Positions 9,941-22,815 of a stretch of DNA of 64,000 nucleotides are shown here, in pieces. This stretch comes from Sepiola atlantica. Lineage: Eukaryota > Mollusca > Cephalopoda > Sepiida > Sepiolidae. The stretch spans positions 63,012,580 to 63,076,579 of the forward strand of contig OY744529.1 of NCBI GenBank assembly GCA_963556195.1, written 5' to 3'. The notes under the pieces were generated by a model that had not been told where the DNA came from, did no database searches, and worked only from the letters and a program-made list of their open reading frames with translations. Each line of letters opens with the position of its first letter. The stretch's first letter is position 1. Both the position numbers and the translations under genes were made by a program.

Positions 9941-10254
9941 TATGTATTTATTCTAATCGATGTTGCCTGTGAATGTTAGTGTTATTTACGAACAAGTATA
10001 AGGCAACATTGGATGGTTTGTCATTTGGCGAAATAAGCTATATCTAGATGAACATAAAGATGTTTGGGGTTATTTTCATTGATGGAAATCATTGTTGATG
10101 TGTTGGTTGATTCCTGGAACGTGACGAACGTCACCAAAAATAATGTTTTATATACAGAGACATGACAGAAGTAAATCGACACCAGAGGAAACATAATTTA
10201 TACATGTTTAATACTTCCATATTTTATACTAATTGACATTTTTATCTTTCAGGT
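9941..10254. other. Unassigned stretch
   Basis: No recognisable feature. The base composition is ordinary. Confidence 0.4.
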
Positions 10255-10520
10255 ATCGAGATATCTACCATGTATCAACAATGATTGGAAGCCCTCAAAC
10301 TATTCTTACTGGAGCATAGGCGGCTGCATGGCGATCTCATCCTAGCCTTTAACATCATATGCGGCAATTACAGTGTGCCTCATGACCTCTTCTTCGCACC
10401 AACTCCACAGAGAAGCTGTACCTGAGACGATTTTGGCTTAATCATCGGAAGGCTTCTTTTTCAGTTCGGGTCACTATACTGTGGAACAAGCTGCCAGAAG
10501 CTGTGGTCAGCCTGCAAGAT
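10255..10520 (+). mobile_element. CR1/L2-like LINE ORF2 tail, degenerate
   Basis: The translation gives LEALKL, LEHRRLHGDLILAFNIICG and then, after stops and frameshifts, a WNKLPEAVV-type ending. The RRLxGDLI-AF-I signature follows the RT domain in CR1/L2-like LINEs. It has a different 3' end from families A and B. Confidence 0.75.
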
Positions 10521-10594
10521 AGCGCTGGATGCATCATGGCCACTGATTTTTGGATGATTACCCCTTATTTGAACAGCATAAAACATCATCAACG

Positions 10595-11042
10595 GGAATT
10601 TAAATCTACCTTTCGAGGAACTTTTCACCTCAGCACCAAGTTGTGATCTTTACAGGACCCAGCAAAAAATGTATCATAGGCGCTTCATGTCTGAAGTTTA
10701 AACTTAGGAAGAGAAATCCAATCTTCAAAGAAAGGCAGCATTCTCTGTCCGGGTTTCTACAGAGGAGGTAGTGACGATGCCTATCATATCCAAGTCTACA
10801 TCAAGTGGCTTCATACTTTGTCTGGAGCGATTTCCATAAAAAGAACAAGAAATCTTTTTCACCCCAGCGTCAAGTTGAAGTCTCCATGGGACCCAGCAAA
10901 AGATGTACCATGGGCGCTTTTGTCTCAATTAAAGAAAGGCAGTGTGTTTCTGCTCTGTGGAACAGTCTACAAGAGGAGGTAGTGACGATGCCTACCATAT
11001 TCAAGTTTAAGGTCGCCTTGGACAAACATTCAGATGGCATAT
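10595..11042 (+). mobile_element. Two tandem 3' fragments of a CR1-like LINE (family C type tail)
   Basis: Two diverged copies of the same stretch lie head to tail. The first is about 10595-10841 and ends with CTTTGTCTGGAGCGATTTCC plus an A-rich tail; the second is about 10842-11042. Both carry GACCCAGCAAAA-ATGTA, AGAAAGGCAG and AGAGGAGGTAGTGACGATGC. The second encodes FFTPQRQ, SALWNSLQEEVV and FKVALDKH, the usual last residues of CR1-type ORF2. It is not a host gene. Confidence 0.8.

Positions 11043-12872
<1,830 letters not shown>

Positions 12873-12939
<67 letters not shown>
12873..12939. repeat. (AT)n microsatellite
   Basis: A pure dinucleotide array of about 67 bases. Confidence 0.98.
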
Positions 12940-12944
<5 letters not shown>

Positions 12945-13565
12945 AGAAATTGAATTTTTCTTTTTTTTGAAGGTAGGGTATCAAACACTGTTTGATACGA
13001 GACAACTGTAAATAGATCAAATGACAATATTAAAGAATTCAATAATTTTCAATTAGATATTCATTTACCGACACAGTGTATCGAATCAGGATGGTATGAT
13101 ATGGTGTCATATTTTTAATTTTTGAGGTATACCTCCTTTTCAAAAAGAAATCTCAACTCGATATATTTACTATTGTCTCATATCAAACGATGTTTTAAAC
13201 CAAATTGCATTTGCATCGCTTAAAAAAAACTTCTTATACACTATGCACAATGCTTCAAGCAAACTATAACATTCTTCTAATATAATAAGTATGTTTGTCA
13301 ACTCATCTATCTGTTTCTTAGAGTGAAACTAAAACAATTTGACACTTCTTGACATAACAAACCCTGCTAAAAATGTAAATAAGATCCTAATTTTATGCTA
13401 TACAGACTTGTTTTTCAGTGTAAAATAAATTCAGTAATACCTGGTGTTGTATTCGCCCTGGCGGACTGATCCAACTTCCATCAAAAGAAGAAGTTTCTAG
13501 GGAATATCAAATCCACATGTGGTCACCAGCTGCATGTATATCCTAGTTAGGGAGATGATATACAG
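12940..13565. other. Unassigned stretch; 3' part may belong to a 5S-derived retroposon
   Basis: Nothing is recognised in the first 500 bases. The segment 13445-13565 is contiguous with a 5S rRNA-like sequence and could be the body or tail of a 5S-derived SINE read on the minus strand. Confidence 0.35.
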
Positions 13566-13664
13566 CGCCTAGTATTCCCAGATAGTTACCCATTTGGAAC
13601 TGACCAGTCTCAACACCACTTAACTTCGGTGATTTCAAATGATTATGCTGTATGTTGTATAGAC
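13566..13664 (-). pseudogene. 5S rRNA-derived sequence (pseudogene or SINE3-type head)
   Basis: Read on the minus strand, the core GAAATCACCGAAGTTAAG, then CCAAATGGGTAACTATCTGG and GAATACTAGGCGCTGTA follow the order of eukaryotic 5S rRNA: ATCACCGAAGTTAAG (A-box region), GGATGGGTGACCGCCTGGGA and ATACCGGGTGCTGTA. Divergence is substantial, so this is not a functional 5S gene. The length is about 100 of 119-120 nt. Confidence 0.75.
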
Positions 13665-14469
13665 AAGTATTATTCCGAGTAGTTTGTGATTTTATTTAAG
13701 ATTTTTAAATGCTCTAATTTTTTGGAAACGAATTAATAAATGGCTACCGTAATATATCAATACGAGGCTGAAATCAGGAATTAAAAGAAGACACACAGTG
13801 TTCATTTCATGCTTTTATTAGCTGTGTTTTACACGTCTGACCTGTATGCCGTCCGTGATTAAAAAAGAGGATGAAGTCTCACTTCTATTTCTGGAGTGAC
13901 ATCAGTGAAGAATTCTAATAAAGGGAGATAACTTATAATTATTACAGCTACTAATTTGACTTCTTTACGATTAGGTTGTCGACCACAATCTAATTACGAG
14001 GTGAAGACACCATCTCAGACATAGGGTTAATGTTGGGGTTAATGAAATGCATATTTTCGTCCTCATCATCGTCAAGTAAAATTCAGAGTAATCATTTAAA
14101 TCATAATCATTTGTATCACGAATTATCTTCTCTTGTCGATTAATCATCAAAATAGACGAAAGTTAAAAAGTTGTTTTTGATTTGAAAGTTATAAAAATTC
14201 GAAATATTAAATTTAAAAAAAAACTACTTGTTTGTTTACACTAGAACTTGTCTACACAATAACAAGAATCTGCAGAACATAAAATTATAATCTTATTTGC
14301 CTTTTTTAGCGGTGATTGTTACGGCAAAACGCACAAACAATTTCTTTAAAAAGTAATTCTTTAACAGTTGTGGCCTCCATTTTCACAGTCCGTTAACTCT
14401 TGCTTAATAACAAAACCTGGTGTGGTTAAACGAACGGAAGTGACTTGCACTTTTATTCCGTGACCATTT
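13665..14469. other. Unassigned stretch
   Basis: No gene or repeat family was recognised. Confidence 0.4.
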
Positions 14470-14645
14470 AGTATCTGTTCTGATACTACACTTCATCTTT
14501 TCTGTCTTCGATCACTGAAGGGGAAATCTTAATTTTAATTGTTGTCAGAATCCAGAGGGCCGCTTTTTGGGGAGCTGGATTTTCCTCACATTAAAAATTG
14601 ACCTCGTGTCTAACTCTGTCCTCGTGAGGAGGCATGTAAATAGTG
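14470..14645 (+). mobile_element. USINE-1 copy, 5'-truncated inside the U2 head
   Basis: It starts inside the U2-like head at GTATCTGTTCTGATACTACA and continues with TCTTCGATCACTGAAGG, TCCAGAGGGCCGCTTTTTGG, CACATTAAAAATTGACCTCG and TGTCTAACTCTGTCCTCG, ending in GGAGGCATGTAAATAG. Confidence 0.88.
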
Positions 14646-15392
14646 GCTTGCACTTTTATTTCTGACCGACAGCAGATTCCTATTTAAACTTATTCTGACA
14701 TTATATCAGAAAGAAAGAGATTAGCCTAACCGAAAAACAATATAATTTTATTACGCAGAAGTAGCAAACTGTAAAGATGGTGGCCACAACAACTTTTTAA
14801 GGTACATTAACTGTCTTTTGTTTTCAGTCGATTGTCGAGAAGACAGATTTTATAAAAGAAAATGTATGAAATAAAAAATGTTATAAACGTTAAAACGTTA
14901 GGTAGACAATTTAATTCTAATGCGTTTGATATAAATTATGTGTTTTTTTTTTTTTGTTTACGAGATATCGAGTGTTAACTTTTCTGAAATTTTGCTTTAT
15001 TTGTCTGTCTAAGTTCAATGTTCGAATTGTATGGGTGAAAATAAAATTAACTAGCAATAATGGTAAAACCGGAAAAATATATAAATTAAATAAGAACTTA
15101 CTTTATTTTTAAATGTTAAGTCATGTTTCTCAAAATACAAAACGTTTTCACATTCGTTTTTACACAAACGCTCTCGGTAAAGGTACAGAATAGTTAACAA
15201 AAGCCTCCAGCCCTCCTCATGTTAAGAATGGGTTATTATTTAGAAACCCATTCTTAACATGTTTTACTGTTTTTGTTTGTTTATTTCTTACATTTTGCGA
15301 CATCCTCAGTGTTGTGGCTTATAGCCACTAGAAAGTATCGCTAGAGTTGGTTTATTCATTTTATTTGGACCGTTGTGCTGGTTAAAGAAAAT
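14646..15392. other. Unassigned stretch with one perfect hairpin
   Basis: At 15219-15262 the arms CATGTTAAGAATGGGTT and AACCCATTCTTAACATG (17 bp, perfect) flank a loop of about 10 nt. Nothing else was recognised. Confidence 0.6.
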
Positions 15393-15435
15393 ATGGCTAA
15401 CATATCAGCGTTGGACAGTCGTCGCCAGCAACAAG
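15393..15435 (+). CDS. Possible 5' coding exon (weak candidate)
   Basis: An ATG opens a 43-nt frame encoding MANISALDSRRQQQ, ending at CAACAAG directly before GTATGC, a good splice-donor context. The LDxRRQ string resembles the start of tousled-like kinases (vertebrate TLKs begin with a LDPRRQE-type segment), but this is a very short match and no further exon of such a gene is recognised in the window. It could be chance. Confidence 0.2.
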
Positions 15436-17063
15436 GTATGCTGAGGAGTAAGATAGATGTAGAACTGTGGGGCCTATACAGATCTGAAGAAGAGCTTTGT
15501 TAACTATTCTGTACTTTCACCACGCTCTCACAAGCAGACAACATTTTTATTCTCTAGTCATTAGGTTTTGATGTAGGATTTGAGGGAGAGGGTAAAAGTA
15601 CACGGGCGGATTATTATGATGGGCCATTTTGGTGTTTCATAATTGAGCCAATATTGATTAGCTCAAAGTTGGATTTAGCATACGATCTAACAGTAAATTT
15701 AAAATGCTGCTTTTTCATGAAGACCAACCGCTTATTACTCAGCCCACTCTGAAGGAAATAAGCAACAGGCGATTCTTTCATACGACAGTGGCACGTGAGA
15801 AAATTAACAAGTTATTCTAGTTTATATACTAAAAAAATGTGTTTCGGTACGCCTGGGCACCCGAAGCTAAACATTACGATGCCAAAATAACCCTGTATTG
15901 TTTACATTGTAAGTAATGAGTGACACTATTGATATAACGTGAACTATTGTTTTAAATTTAAGAAATATATTTGGCATTTGGTAGATAATATTTCGCTCAG
16001 AATGATTTGTTAAGTGGTTAATTAACAATTTAATTTTTAAAGACCTTCGGATGTCCCACCAAACCAAAGGGCATTGGGCACGTTGACTAACAAAAAAGAC
16101 ACCATGAGAAAATGTAAATATTTGCTTCGCACGTTTCATTTTATCTTTTATATGAATAGTTTGTAGGGGAACAATATATTCTGTATGTTTAATCTTATGT
16201 CTAACATGTTTTATTTACTGTCTTTATAGCTTGTCATAGACAAAATACTAATAAATGAAATGTCTTGGACCCCCACGACGTCTTAACCATCTTTTTATTT
16301 TCCAACACATGTCCGTATTACCAACGGTAATACACGGAGAATCTTAAAATACCCCCACGTACACGTGCGTCGAGAATTAATTTAATTTCTCTACTCGCAT
16401 GTTGTAAACTTGATGAAACAGAATATCAAATATTAAAATTTTATGAAGGTAATTTAAAATTTCGAAGGGTCGTGAAGTAAATATGTGTCGTCTATTTAAA
16501 ATTGCAAAGGTAAAAATAATATTTTTTAACGCCTCTGTCATATCAAAGAACCACGATTTCAAATCATTTTTTTAAAGCTTCAGTTAAATAACTGCGAATT
16601 CTAAATACTTTTGTTTCAAAGATATTACATGAGAAAATGCCGCTTCGTTTTGTTAGAATCCAACTTTTTAAGCAACCAATGTCTTCTCGTAGGCAGAAAT
16701 ATACTTTCAATGAATTAAAAGAAACAAAATAAGCTTGTCAAACAATGAACGAAATATGGAGTAACATTCGTGATAACAACGTTTGCATAATAATATTCAG
16801 CAAATCACACAACGCGGTCAAATCTGTTTTGGAACGAAAAGCAAAAAAAACAAAAAATATTTTTCAATCATTTTCGCAATTTAGCAATTATTTCGGTAGG
16901 CTAAAAAATTTGGAACGTGTCATGGGCAAACAACATGCGTAGACAACAAAAATAATGAAAAGACAATTGTTGTAATGCATGCTATTGAATGAAAGGTTTG
17001 GCACGGACAGCAAAGGAAGGAATGGAACATATCGGATAACGAGGGAGGCTCTTTATATATATA
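15436..17063. other. Unassigned AT-rich stretch
   Basis: No exons or repeats were recognised with confidence. Short open stretches at 15867-16139 (-) and 16745-16942 (+) show no family resemblance. If the candidate exon at 15393 is real, this is intron. Confidence 0.35.
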
Positions 17064-17252
17064 ATTGATTTCGTTTCCGACAAGGCTAAAAATCTTGTAT
17101 CAAGCAAATTGGCTTTTATTACGGCTGTTTCATCACCATCGCTATACAATCAAAATAAAGTTATATTGTGATGAAACGACCGTAATATTGTAAATAAAAG
17201 CCAAATTGCTTGATACAGTTTTTTTAAACTAGCCAAAAACGAAATCAATTTA
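17064..17252. repeat. Fold-back (MITE-like) element
   Basis: Imperfect inverted arms: ATTGATTTCGTTT...CTAAAAA, ATCAAGCAAATTGGCTTTTA and ACGGCTGTTTCATCAC on the left, with the complementary GTGATGAAACGACCGTAAT, TAAAAGCCAAATTGCTTGAT and AAACGAAATCAAT on the right. The arms are about 75-80 bp around a centre of about 35 bp. A 12-base insertion in the right arm is the main asymmetry. No coding capacity. It probably belongs to a non-autonomous DNA transposon family. Confidence 0.85.
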
Positions 17253-17654
17253 ATTACATATTAGATCGTTTTGATAGTGTAATATCAATTGAACTTAAAG
17301 CACTTGAGTTTGACTAAACAACCAAAATATATTATATAAATGATTATTTTAATAAATACTATCTATATCCATGGACATGCATGTTTCATCTTCATTAAAA
17401 CTCATCAGTGTGGCTATATACAGCTGATCCACCGTTTACATGACTCCAATCTTAGTCAACACTGACTGTTAAGATCCAATGTATTAGTCGATTCAGTCAC
17501 CAACAACTGAAGAAATGAGAGGGAAATATATCATATTTATCATTACAATATAGCAAGTATTTAAGAATGTTCAATTTCAAGAGTAAAAAAACTTTGCATT
17601 ATAGCTAGACATAAACGTTATCATTCTCATCAGAGTGCTCGCCCTTTAAGGGAG

Positions 17655-17657
<3 letters not shown>
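17253..17657. repeat. Stretch with a GTGGCTATAT-type module (R5)
   Basis: The block CATGGACATGCATGTTTCAT...CATCAGTGTGGCTATATACA at 17368-17420 resembles 30006-30060 and 30240-30295, which also lie beside (AT)n arrays. The remainder is unassigned. Confidence 0.5.

Positions 17658-17710
<53 letters not shown>
17658..17710. repeat. (AT)n microsatellite
   Basis: A pure dinucleotide array of about 52 bases. Confidence 0.98.
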
Positions 17711-17713
<3 letters not shown>

Positions 17714-17824
17714 TCAATCTGAATGGAATCGGTCTAATATCAAAGAGCTATGAATATATATATCAAACGTCATATTTCCGGCTAGAAGGCTCAGTGTATT
17801 TAGCATACGTAGCACATATTTAGA

Positions 17825-18047
<223 letters not shown>

Positions 18048-18205
18048 ATAGGGTAGTGTTGTTCCGACGAGAGAAAAGTGTATATTTAAAGAAGTGGAGC
18101 TACCAACATTTATTAATTTAGAAAAATATCTTTACTATTTAATATTGCAATTAATATGTGGATTTAGTTATTATCCCTAGGATTTAAACTGCATATTTTC
18201 CCTGC

Positions 18206-18208
<3 letters not shown>

Positions 18209-18277
<69 letters not shown>
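18209..18277. repeat. (AT)n microsatellite
   Basis: A pure array. It is followed at about 18323 by CAGTAGTACTCAATACATAAG, similar to a block at about 41447-41470 that also sits near (AT)n arrays. Confidence 0.97.
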
Positions 18278-18280
<3 letters not shown>

Positions 18281-19013
18281 ATAATATTTTGTGCGTATAT
18301 AGTTGCTTCTGAATTTATTTCAGTAGTACTCAATACATAAGTAGAGCTTAATAATTGTATGGACATACGCCTTGGACAATTGTTATATAATTACAACCAA
18401 AGGTAATGTTTTGTACAGTTTTTCTTTTACATCGCCTGCCAAAATACGTTATTCTTCAGAATGCAAATCTTTTTATTTATGGTTTTAAATATATATTTTT
18501 GTCTTCTTCTAGAATTGTAACACAATCGAGAAATATTGATATTCTTTGGATTAGAGACACAAATGAACCGACTTTTGCATATGAACTTTAATTCTAGCCA
18601 AGAATTACTTACTAATTGACAATTAAAGGCTTCAAAATCACTTTCGAACACGACGTTTTGCTTTGTCAGCGTATTGTTAAGAAAAAATTTGATTCGATTT
18701 AATTCCTTCCATAAAATACTTTGTCCGGGTCGGAATTATTTTCAAATGGCCACCAACTTAAAAAAGGGACATAACTCTGTATTCGTCTATAATGAGTTAC
18801 TTTGATTGGAACAAACATTTTTTGAGAAATAAAAATCCGGCATTGTTTAAAAAAGCAAGGCAAAAGAGATTGCAAGTAAATACACTTCCGGGTAGAGACA
18901 GCTAGTATCTTATAATTCACACTCCAAAAACAAATACCAACAGAAGTCTAGTCTATAAAAGGTAGTTCTTTCAGGCCTCAACAAGCAGTTTAGTATAACT
19001 AATTAAAAGGGAA
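18278..19013. other. Unassigned stretch
   Basis: No recognised gene. Its 3' part is probably the 5' end of the Tc1-like element that follows, but no terminal repeats were identified. Confidence 0.35.
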
Positions 19014-19547
19014 GATGGCCTCAACATAAGAATGGTCATTTGAAACAATTGAAAGAATCGTAAAACTTATTCAAGAAGGCAATCCACAGTGGAATGTGTC
19101 GAAAGACGTTGGTTATTCACAGTCAGTTGTGTATAAAATTGTCTGTGAATATAAAGGGAGTGGGACGGTTAAAAAAAAGGGGAAACATACTAATAGATCA
19201 CGGAAAATATCAACATATCAAAATACTGAAAGCAAAATGTCTTGAAAAAATAAAATTTGCCACAAAACGACAGAATTCTACAGAACGAAATGTGATTCAC
19301 ATACAAAAAAAGACAAACGAAAACCGGTACTAAAACACAAACAGATGAACATGGAGTTAAAATGGACCAAAGAGAAACAATCGTAGCGTACAGACGATTC
19401 GATGAAAGTGATATTCAGTGATGGATCAACTGGCGATCATACTAACACTTGCATCTGGTGCCATTCAAATGATACGTGTAAAAGATACTGTCTGAAGAAA
19501 AATAGAAGTACATTTGCTAAGTCATTCATAATATAGAATTGCACGTC
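19014..19547 (+). mobile_element. Tc1-like transposase relic, 5' half
   Basis: The translation reads MAST (then a TAA) EWSFETIERIVKLIQEGNPQ, then WNVSKDVGYSQSVVYKIVCE followed by YKGSGTVKKKGKHTNRSR. This is the N-terminal helix-turn-helix DNA-binding domain of Tc1-type transposases (paired-like: IV-L-EG--Q--VAK-VG-SQS-V-KI---YK-TG). Further on, KRKPVLKHKQMNMELKWTKE and MKVIFSDGS match the HARLKFAK...W...VIFSDES region carrying the first catalytic Asp. Stops and frameshifts are scattered throughout. The element is interrupted at 19548 by a hAT insertion and continues at 20211. Confidence 0.85.
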
Positions 19548-20210
19548 ATTTAAAGTAGTGGTCGCCAGCTGATGGGCCACGAACCACCAGTAGTCCATGC
19601 AAAACTTTTGATGGTCCACAGAAAAATTGGGACATTATTTCAACTTTTACGAAACTTCAGACAAGTAATAAAACGTATTATGGATGTTATATATGTTAAA
19701 GACCTTATATAATCTCTAAATAAACACGAGTACACAAATGTGACATCATCCAGCCATAGTATAACTAAACATGACTTGCAAAGTTATCTTCAATACTTGT
19801 TACTATAAAGTTTCTTACCATTACTGTTGATAACTAGTTAATGGATGGTTTACTAGTATAATTATTTACAAACATGACAGAGCAACAGAGAAAAAGACAG
19901 GATGCAATTTTAGCAGTGAAGTAGTGATTACAATGTTAAAAATGTTGCTACAACTATCAACTTCCGGCTAGTATGCTGCAAAACATTGAGGTCATAAAAT
20001 CGTAAGCAAGGCCATAACCAGGAGGATTTAGCACAAGTATTGGAGGAGGAGGAAGCCGAATGGGATGAAATTAATTTTTATTAAATTTTGAATACAATGA
20101 ATAATTGCTTTAACTTTTTCTTCTAAATTCATATTAGTGGTCCACCAAATTTTAAATTATACATTTAGTGGTCCATGAAGGTCAAAAGATTGGCGGTTGT
20201 TGATTTAAAG
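19548..20210. mobile_element. Non-autonomous hAT element with perfect 8-bp TSD
   Basis: The 647-bp element (19556-20202) is flanked by the direct repeat ATTTAAAG at 19548-19555 and 20203-20210. The termini are TAGTGGTCGCCAGCTGATGG on the left and, reading inward from the right, CAACAACCGCCAATC; they differ mainly by transitions, as expected for an old copy of a CAGTGGTCGCCA-type hAT end. Subterminal GGTCCA motifs occur in both halves (TGGTCCACAG; GTGGTCCATGAAGG). No transposase is encoded, so it must have moved in trans. It splits the Tc1-like relic. Confidence 0.88.
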
Positions 20211-20540
20211 AATATCGGGAGATGACAATTATTATCTCAACAATCAATGCATATGTGACATTGAAATCTTGGATAATTTTCTCATTCTATTGATAAAAAT
20301 TGCTTTGGTGAGGAGGAAATAATTTTTCAGGATGATAATGCATCTTGTCACAGCCTTGATCTAAATCTATTTGAAAATGTACAGTGAAATGAAAAAAAAA
20401 TGTATTAGAACTTTCCATCCACCAAAGATCGATATATTCGAGATATCTGGAACTACTTTGAGAAAAAATATTGCTTACAATTCGTGAAATCTGTGCATGA
20501 AAAAAATAAAGTTATCATAAAATCTAGCAGAAGGCAATGA
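20211..20540 (+). mobile_element. Tc1-like transposase relic, 3' half
   Basis: Continuation of 19014-19547 after the hAT insert. The translation gives KNCFGEEEIIFQDDNASCHS, in which the first Asp of QDDNASCH (codon 20331-20333) is the second catalytic aspartate of the Tc1 DDE core. The third acidic residue region has decayed. The nested order proves that the Tc1 element is older than the hAT insertion. Confidence 0.85.
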
Positions 20541-20962
20541 AGTGTTAATTCTGATTTTTATGCCAATGAATTATATTTTAGTGATGTTCCCAGGAGTCTG
20601 AGTGACAACAAGTTTCCTCAGATTTTCAGTAATCTCCGCTTCTTTCGACAACCGTTGCAAATCACTTTGCATTATTACAACAGCTGTTTACCATTAGTTT
20701 CGTGCCGACAACAACCATTGGCTTTCTTTGAAATCTGAGTGACAGTAAATCTCCCCAAGATTCCAGTACTCTCTCTCTCTCTCTCTCTCTCGTTGATCTT
20801 TTTATCCTCTTTAATCTCTCAAAACAATTATGTATGGCACAAGCTTCAGCTGGTGCTACCATTTTTTAGGGGGGAGGGGAGAAGTTGTTATTTTAGTTCC
20901 CTTGGTTTCTTGTAATGATTTTTTTGTCTATATTTGTTGTTCTATTTCGATTTCAACTGCCC

Positions 20963-20965
<3 letters not shown>

Positions 20966-21014
<49 letters not shown>
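20966..21014. repeat. (ATT)n microsatellite
   Basis: About 16 ATT triplets, positioned as the 3' tail of repeat R6. Confidence 0.98.
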
Positions 21015-21458
21015 TACTCACTAGGAGTTCTCACACGAGTCATTTGCAGTGAACACTCACTGGCAATGACAGATGGTTTTCCCTGGAGCTTAAGTAACAA
21101 CAAATCTCCCCAGATTTCCAGTACTCTCTGCTTCTTTTGATAACCGTTGTAAATCACTTTGTGTTCTCGCAACAGCTGTTTATCATTGAATTCTCTTTAA
21201 CAATGGTCTCTGGCCTTTTCTGGAATTCCAGTACTCTCTGTGCTCTTCGAGTGGAGGTCTGGACGATGTTCTCTCCCTTCTCGGTTGTTCCATCCTCCCT
21301 GGCTCTTCACGACCATTTTCTATGACACCAACCTAGGCTGATGTCACCGTGTTGGTTTTTTTTTGGGGGGGGGGGGGGCTTGTCATATTATTATTAGTTT
21401 ACATATATACTGTTGCAGTTTCAGTTCCCTTGCATTTGTGTAATGTTTTTAGTTGTGT

Positions 21459-21462
<4 letters not shown>

Positions 21463-21510
<48 letters not shown>
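21463..21510. repeat. (AAT)n microsatellite
   Basis: About 16 AAT triplets. Confidence 0.98.
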
Positions 21511-21515
21511 GTTTA

Positions 21516-22815
21516 TACCTGTAGTACAGTACCTGAGTACGTCAATTCCTATCTTTACCTAGCTTCTACCGCTTTATAAATTATTTATAATCAAAAATAA
21601 TTCGCTTTCAGCTAATGACGAATACCTTTTATGTCTACTTTTTGCGGATTATAAAAAAATTGTTACTTAGTTTTTTAAATATTTATGTAATGTTTTTTTA
21701 TGCTATTATGTCATGTTTATTTCTGTAAATTTATAAAACACGTATCCAGTTAAAACAAAAACAAAAAAACATCTTTTAGACTTACGTTAGATTCGAACTC
21801 CGGCATGACAAGTGCAAAAAAAACAAAACTAGAATTTAATTTTCAGTGACTTGACATCGCAAAACCTACTGCCTTAGTTATATGTACTCTACCTATTCCT
21901 TTTTGTCAACCGATCACATGTTTCTATTTGCGCACGAACAGATAAATTCTAAAACACTATAACTTTTTAATAGTATATTCTTAAAAAGTGATGGTGTTTT
22001 TGGAGTTTATTCGTAGATAGATTATCATTTCACTTTTTTCTAAGAATTATTACCCCATCTCGAATTATCCGTGTTGTTTGTGTTATTCCTTCTTTTACAT
22101 GGTATTATTATTGTTATTGATGTTTATAATGTGTTATGAGACATGGGATTCTGATGAGCTTTCTCATTCAGTTTAGTCTCGACCAATCATATCCATCGTT
22201 ATGTGTGCGCATTCAATTTTTATGGAAACACGCTACATGAAATATGTAATGTCGGTTTACCAAGCTGTCCCTTTGTCTGTCTTTTTTCTTTCTTTTCGCT
22301 TTCCCCATATCTTCCTTTTCTTGTGCGTTTAATTCTCTTTGATTTTCAGTCTTTCTTTTTTCTGTTTTTACGTAGTGTGGCAAAAATAATAGTTTTTTGT
22401 TCCAGTTATCTGCCTTTGCTAAGATTAAATCCCCATTTTTGTTTTGTATCTGGTGTGCGTGTTTTTTTTTAGTTGAATAAAACTTAAATTGCCCAAAGGT
22501 ATCATCTTCAGTCTTTTCATTCGCCACACGTGTCTTTCCATTTTTCTTTTCTTTACTTTCTTTCTTTTATTATGGAAATTACAAAAAAAAAATATTTCTT
22601 TACTTTTTTCTTTCTTTTGTTCGTTCTTTCCTTTTAATGCTTACAATAAAGAAAAAAACGGCGCATTGTCTCTGTTTCAACGTTTTTCAATTCTTTCCTT
22701 GCGGATTTTTTTTCTTCTGTTAAATACTGACATTTCTCCCTTTTTTTCATTCACATTTCTTTAATTCTTTCCAGATTTCTCCAACTTATTGTAAAGATAA
22801 AAAAAGAAAAAGAGA
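21516..22815. other. Unassigned; the proximal part is probably the 3' UTR of the GPCR gene
   Basis: No other gene was recognised. The stretch 22260-22800 is T/C-rich on the plus strand, so A/G-rich in the GPCR transcript. A plus-strand TTTATT at about 22567-22572 is AATAAA in the GPCR sense, about 245 nt after its stop codon, and is a candidate polyadenylation signal. Confidence 0.45.

Larger units (their letters stand above)
20560..21515 (+). repeat. Two or three tandem copies of repeat R6, each ending in an (ATT)n or (AAT)n array
   Basis: A module with TCCCCAGATTTCCAGTACTC, CGTTGTAAATCACTTTG and CAACAGCTGTTTA-CATT recurs at 20600-20700, 20740-20790 and 21095-21245. An (ATT)n array lies at 20966-21014 and an (AAT)n array at 21463-21510. 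The inverse copy is 56570-56990, also ending in a trinucleotide array. Poly(G) runs occur at about 20870 and 21365. It is probably the 3' region of a LINE ending in trinucleotide repeats. Confidence 0.7.

Noticed and set aside
13566..13664. Functional 5S rRNA gene
   Set aside because: It has too many changes in stems and internal promoter boxes and lacks about 20 nt; no T-run terminator in the proper place.
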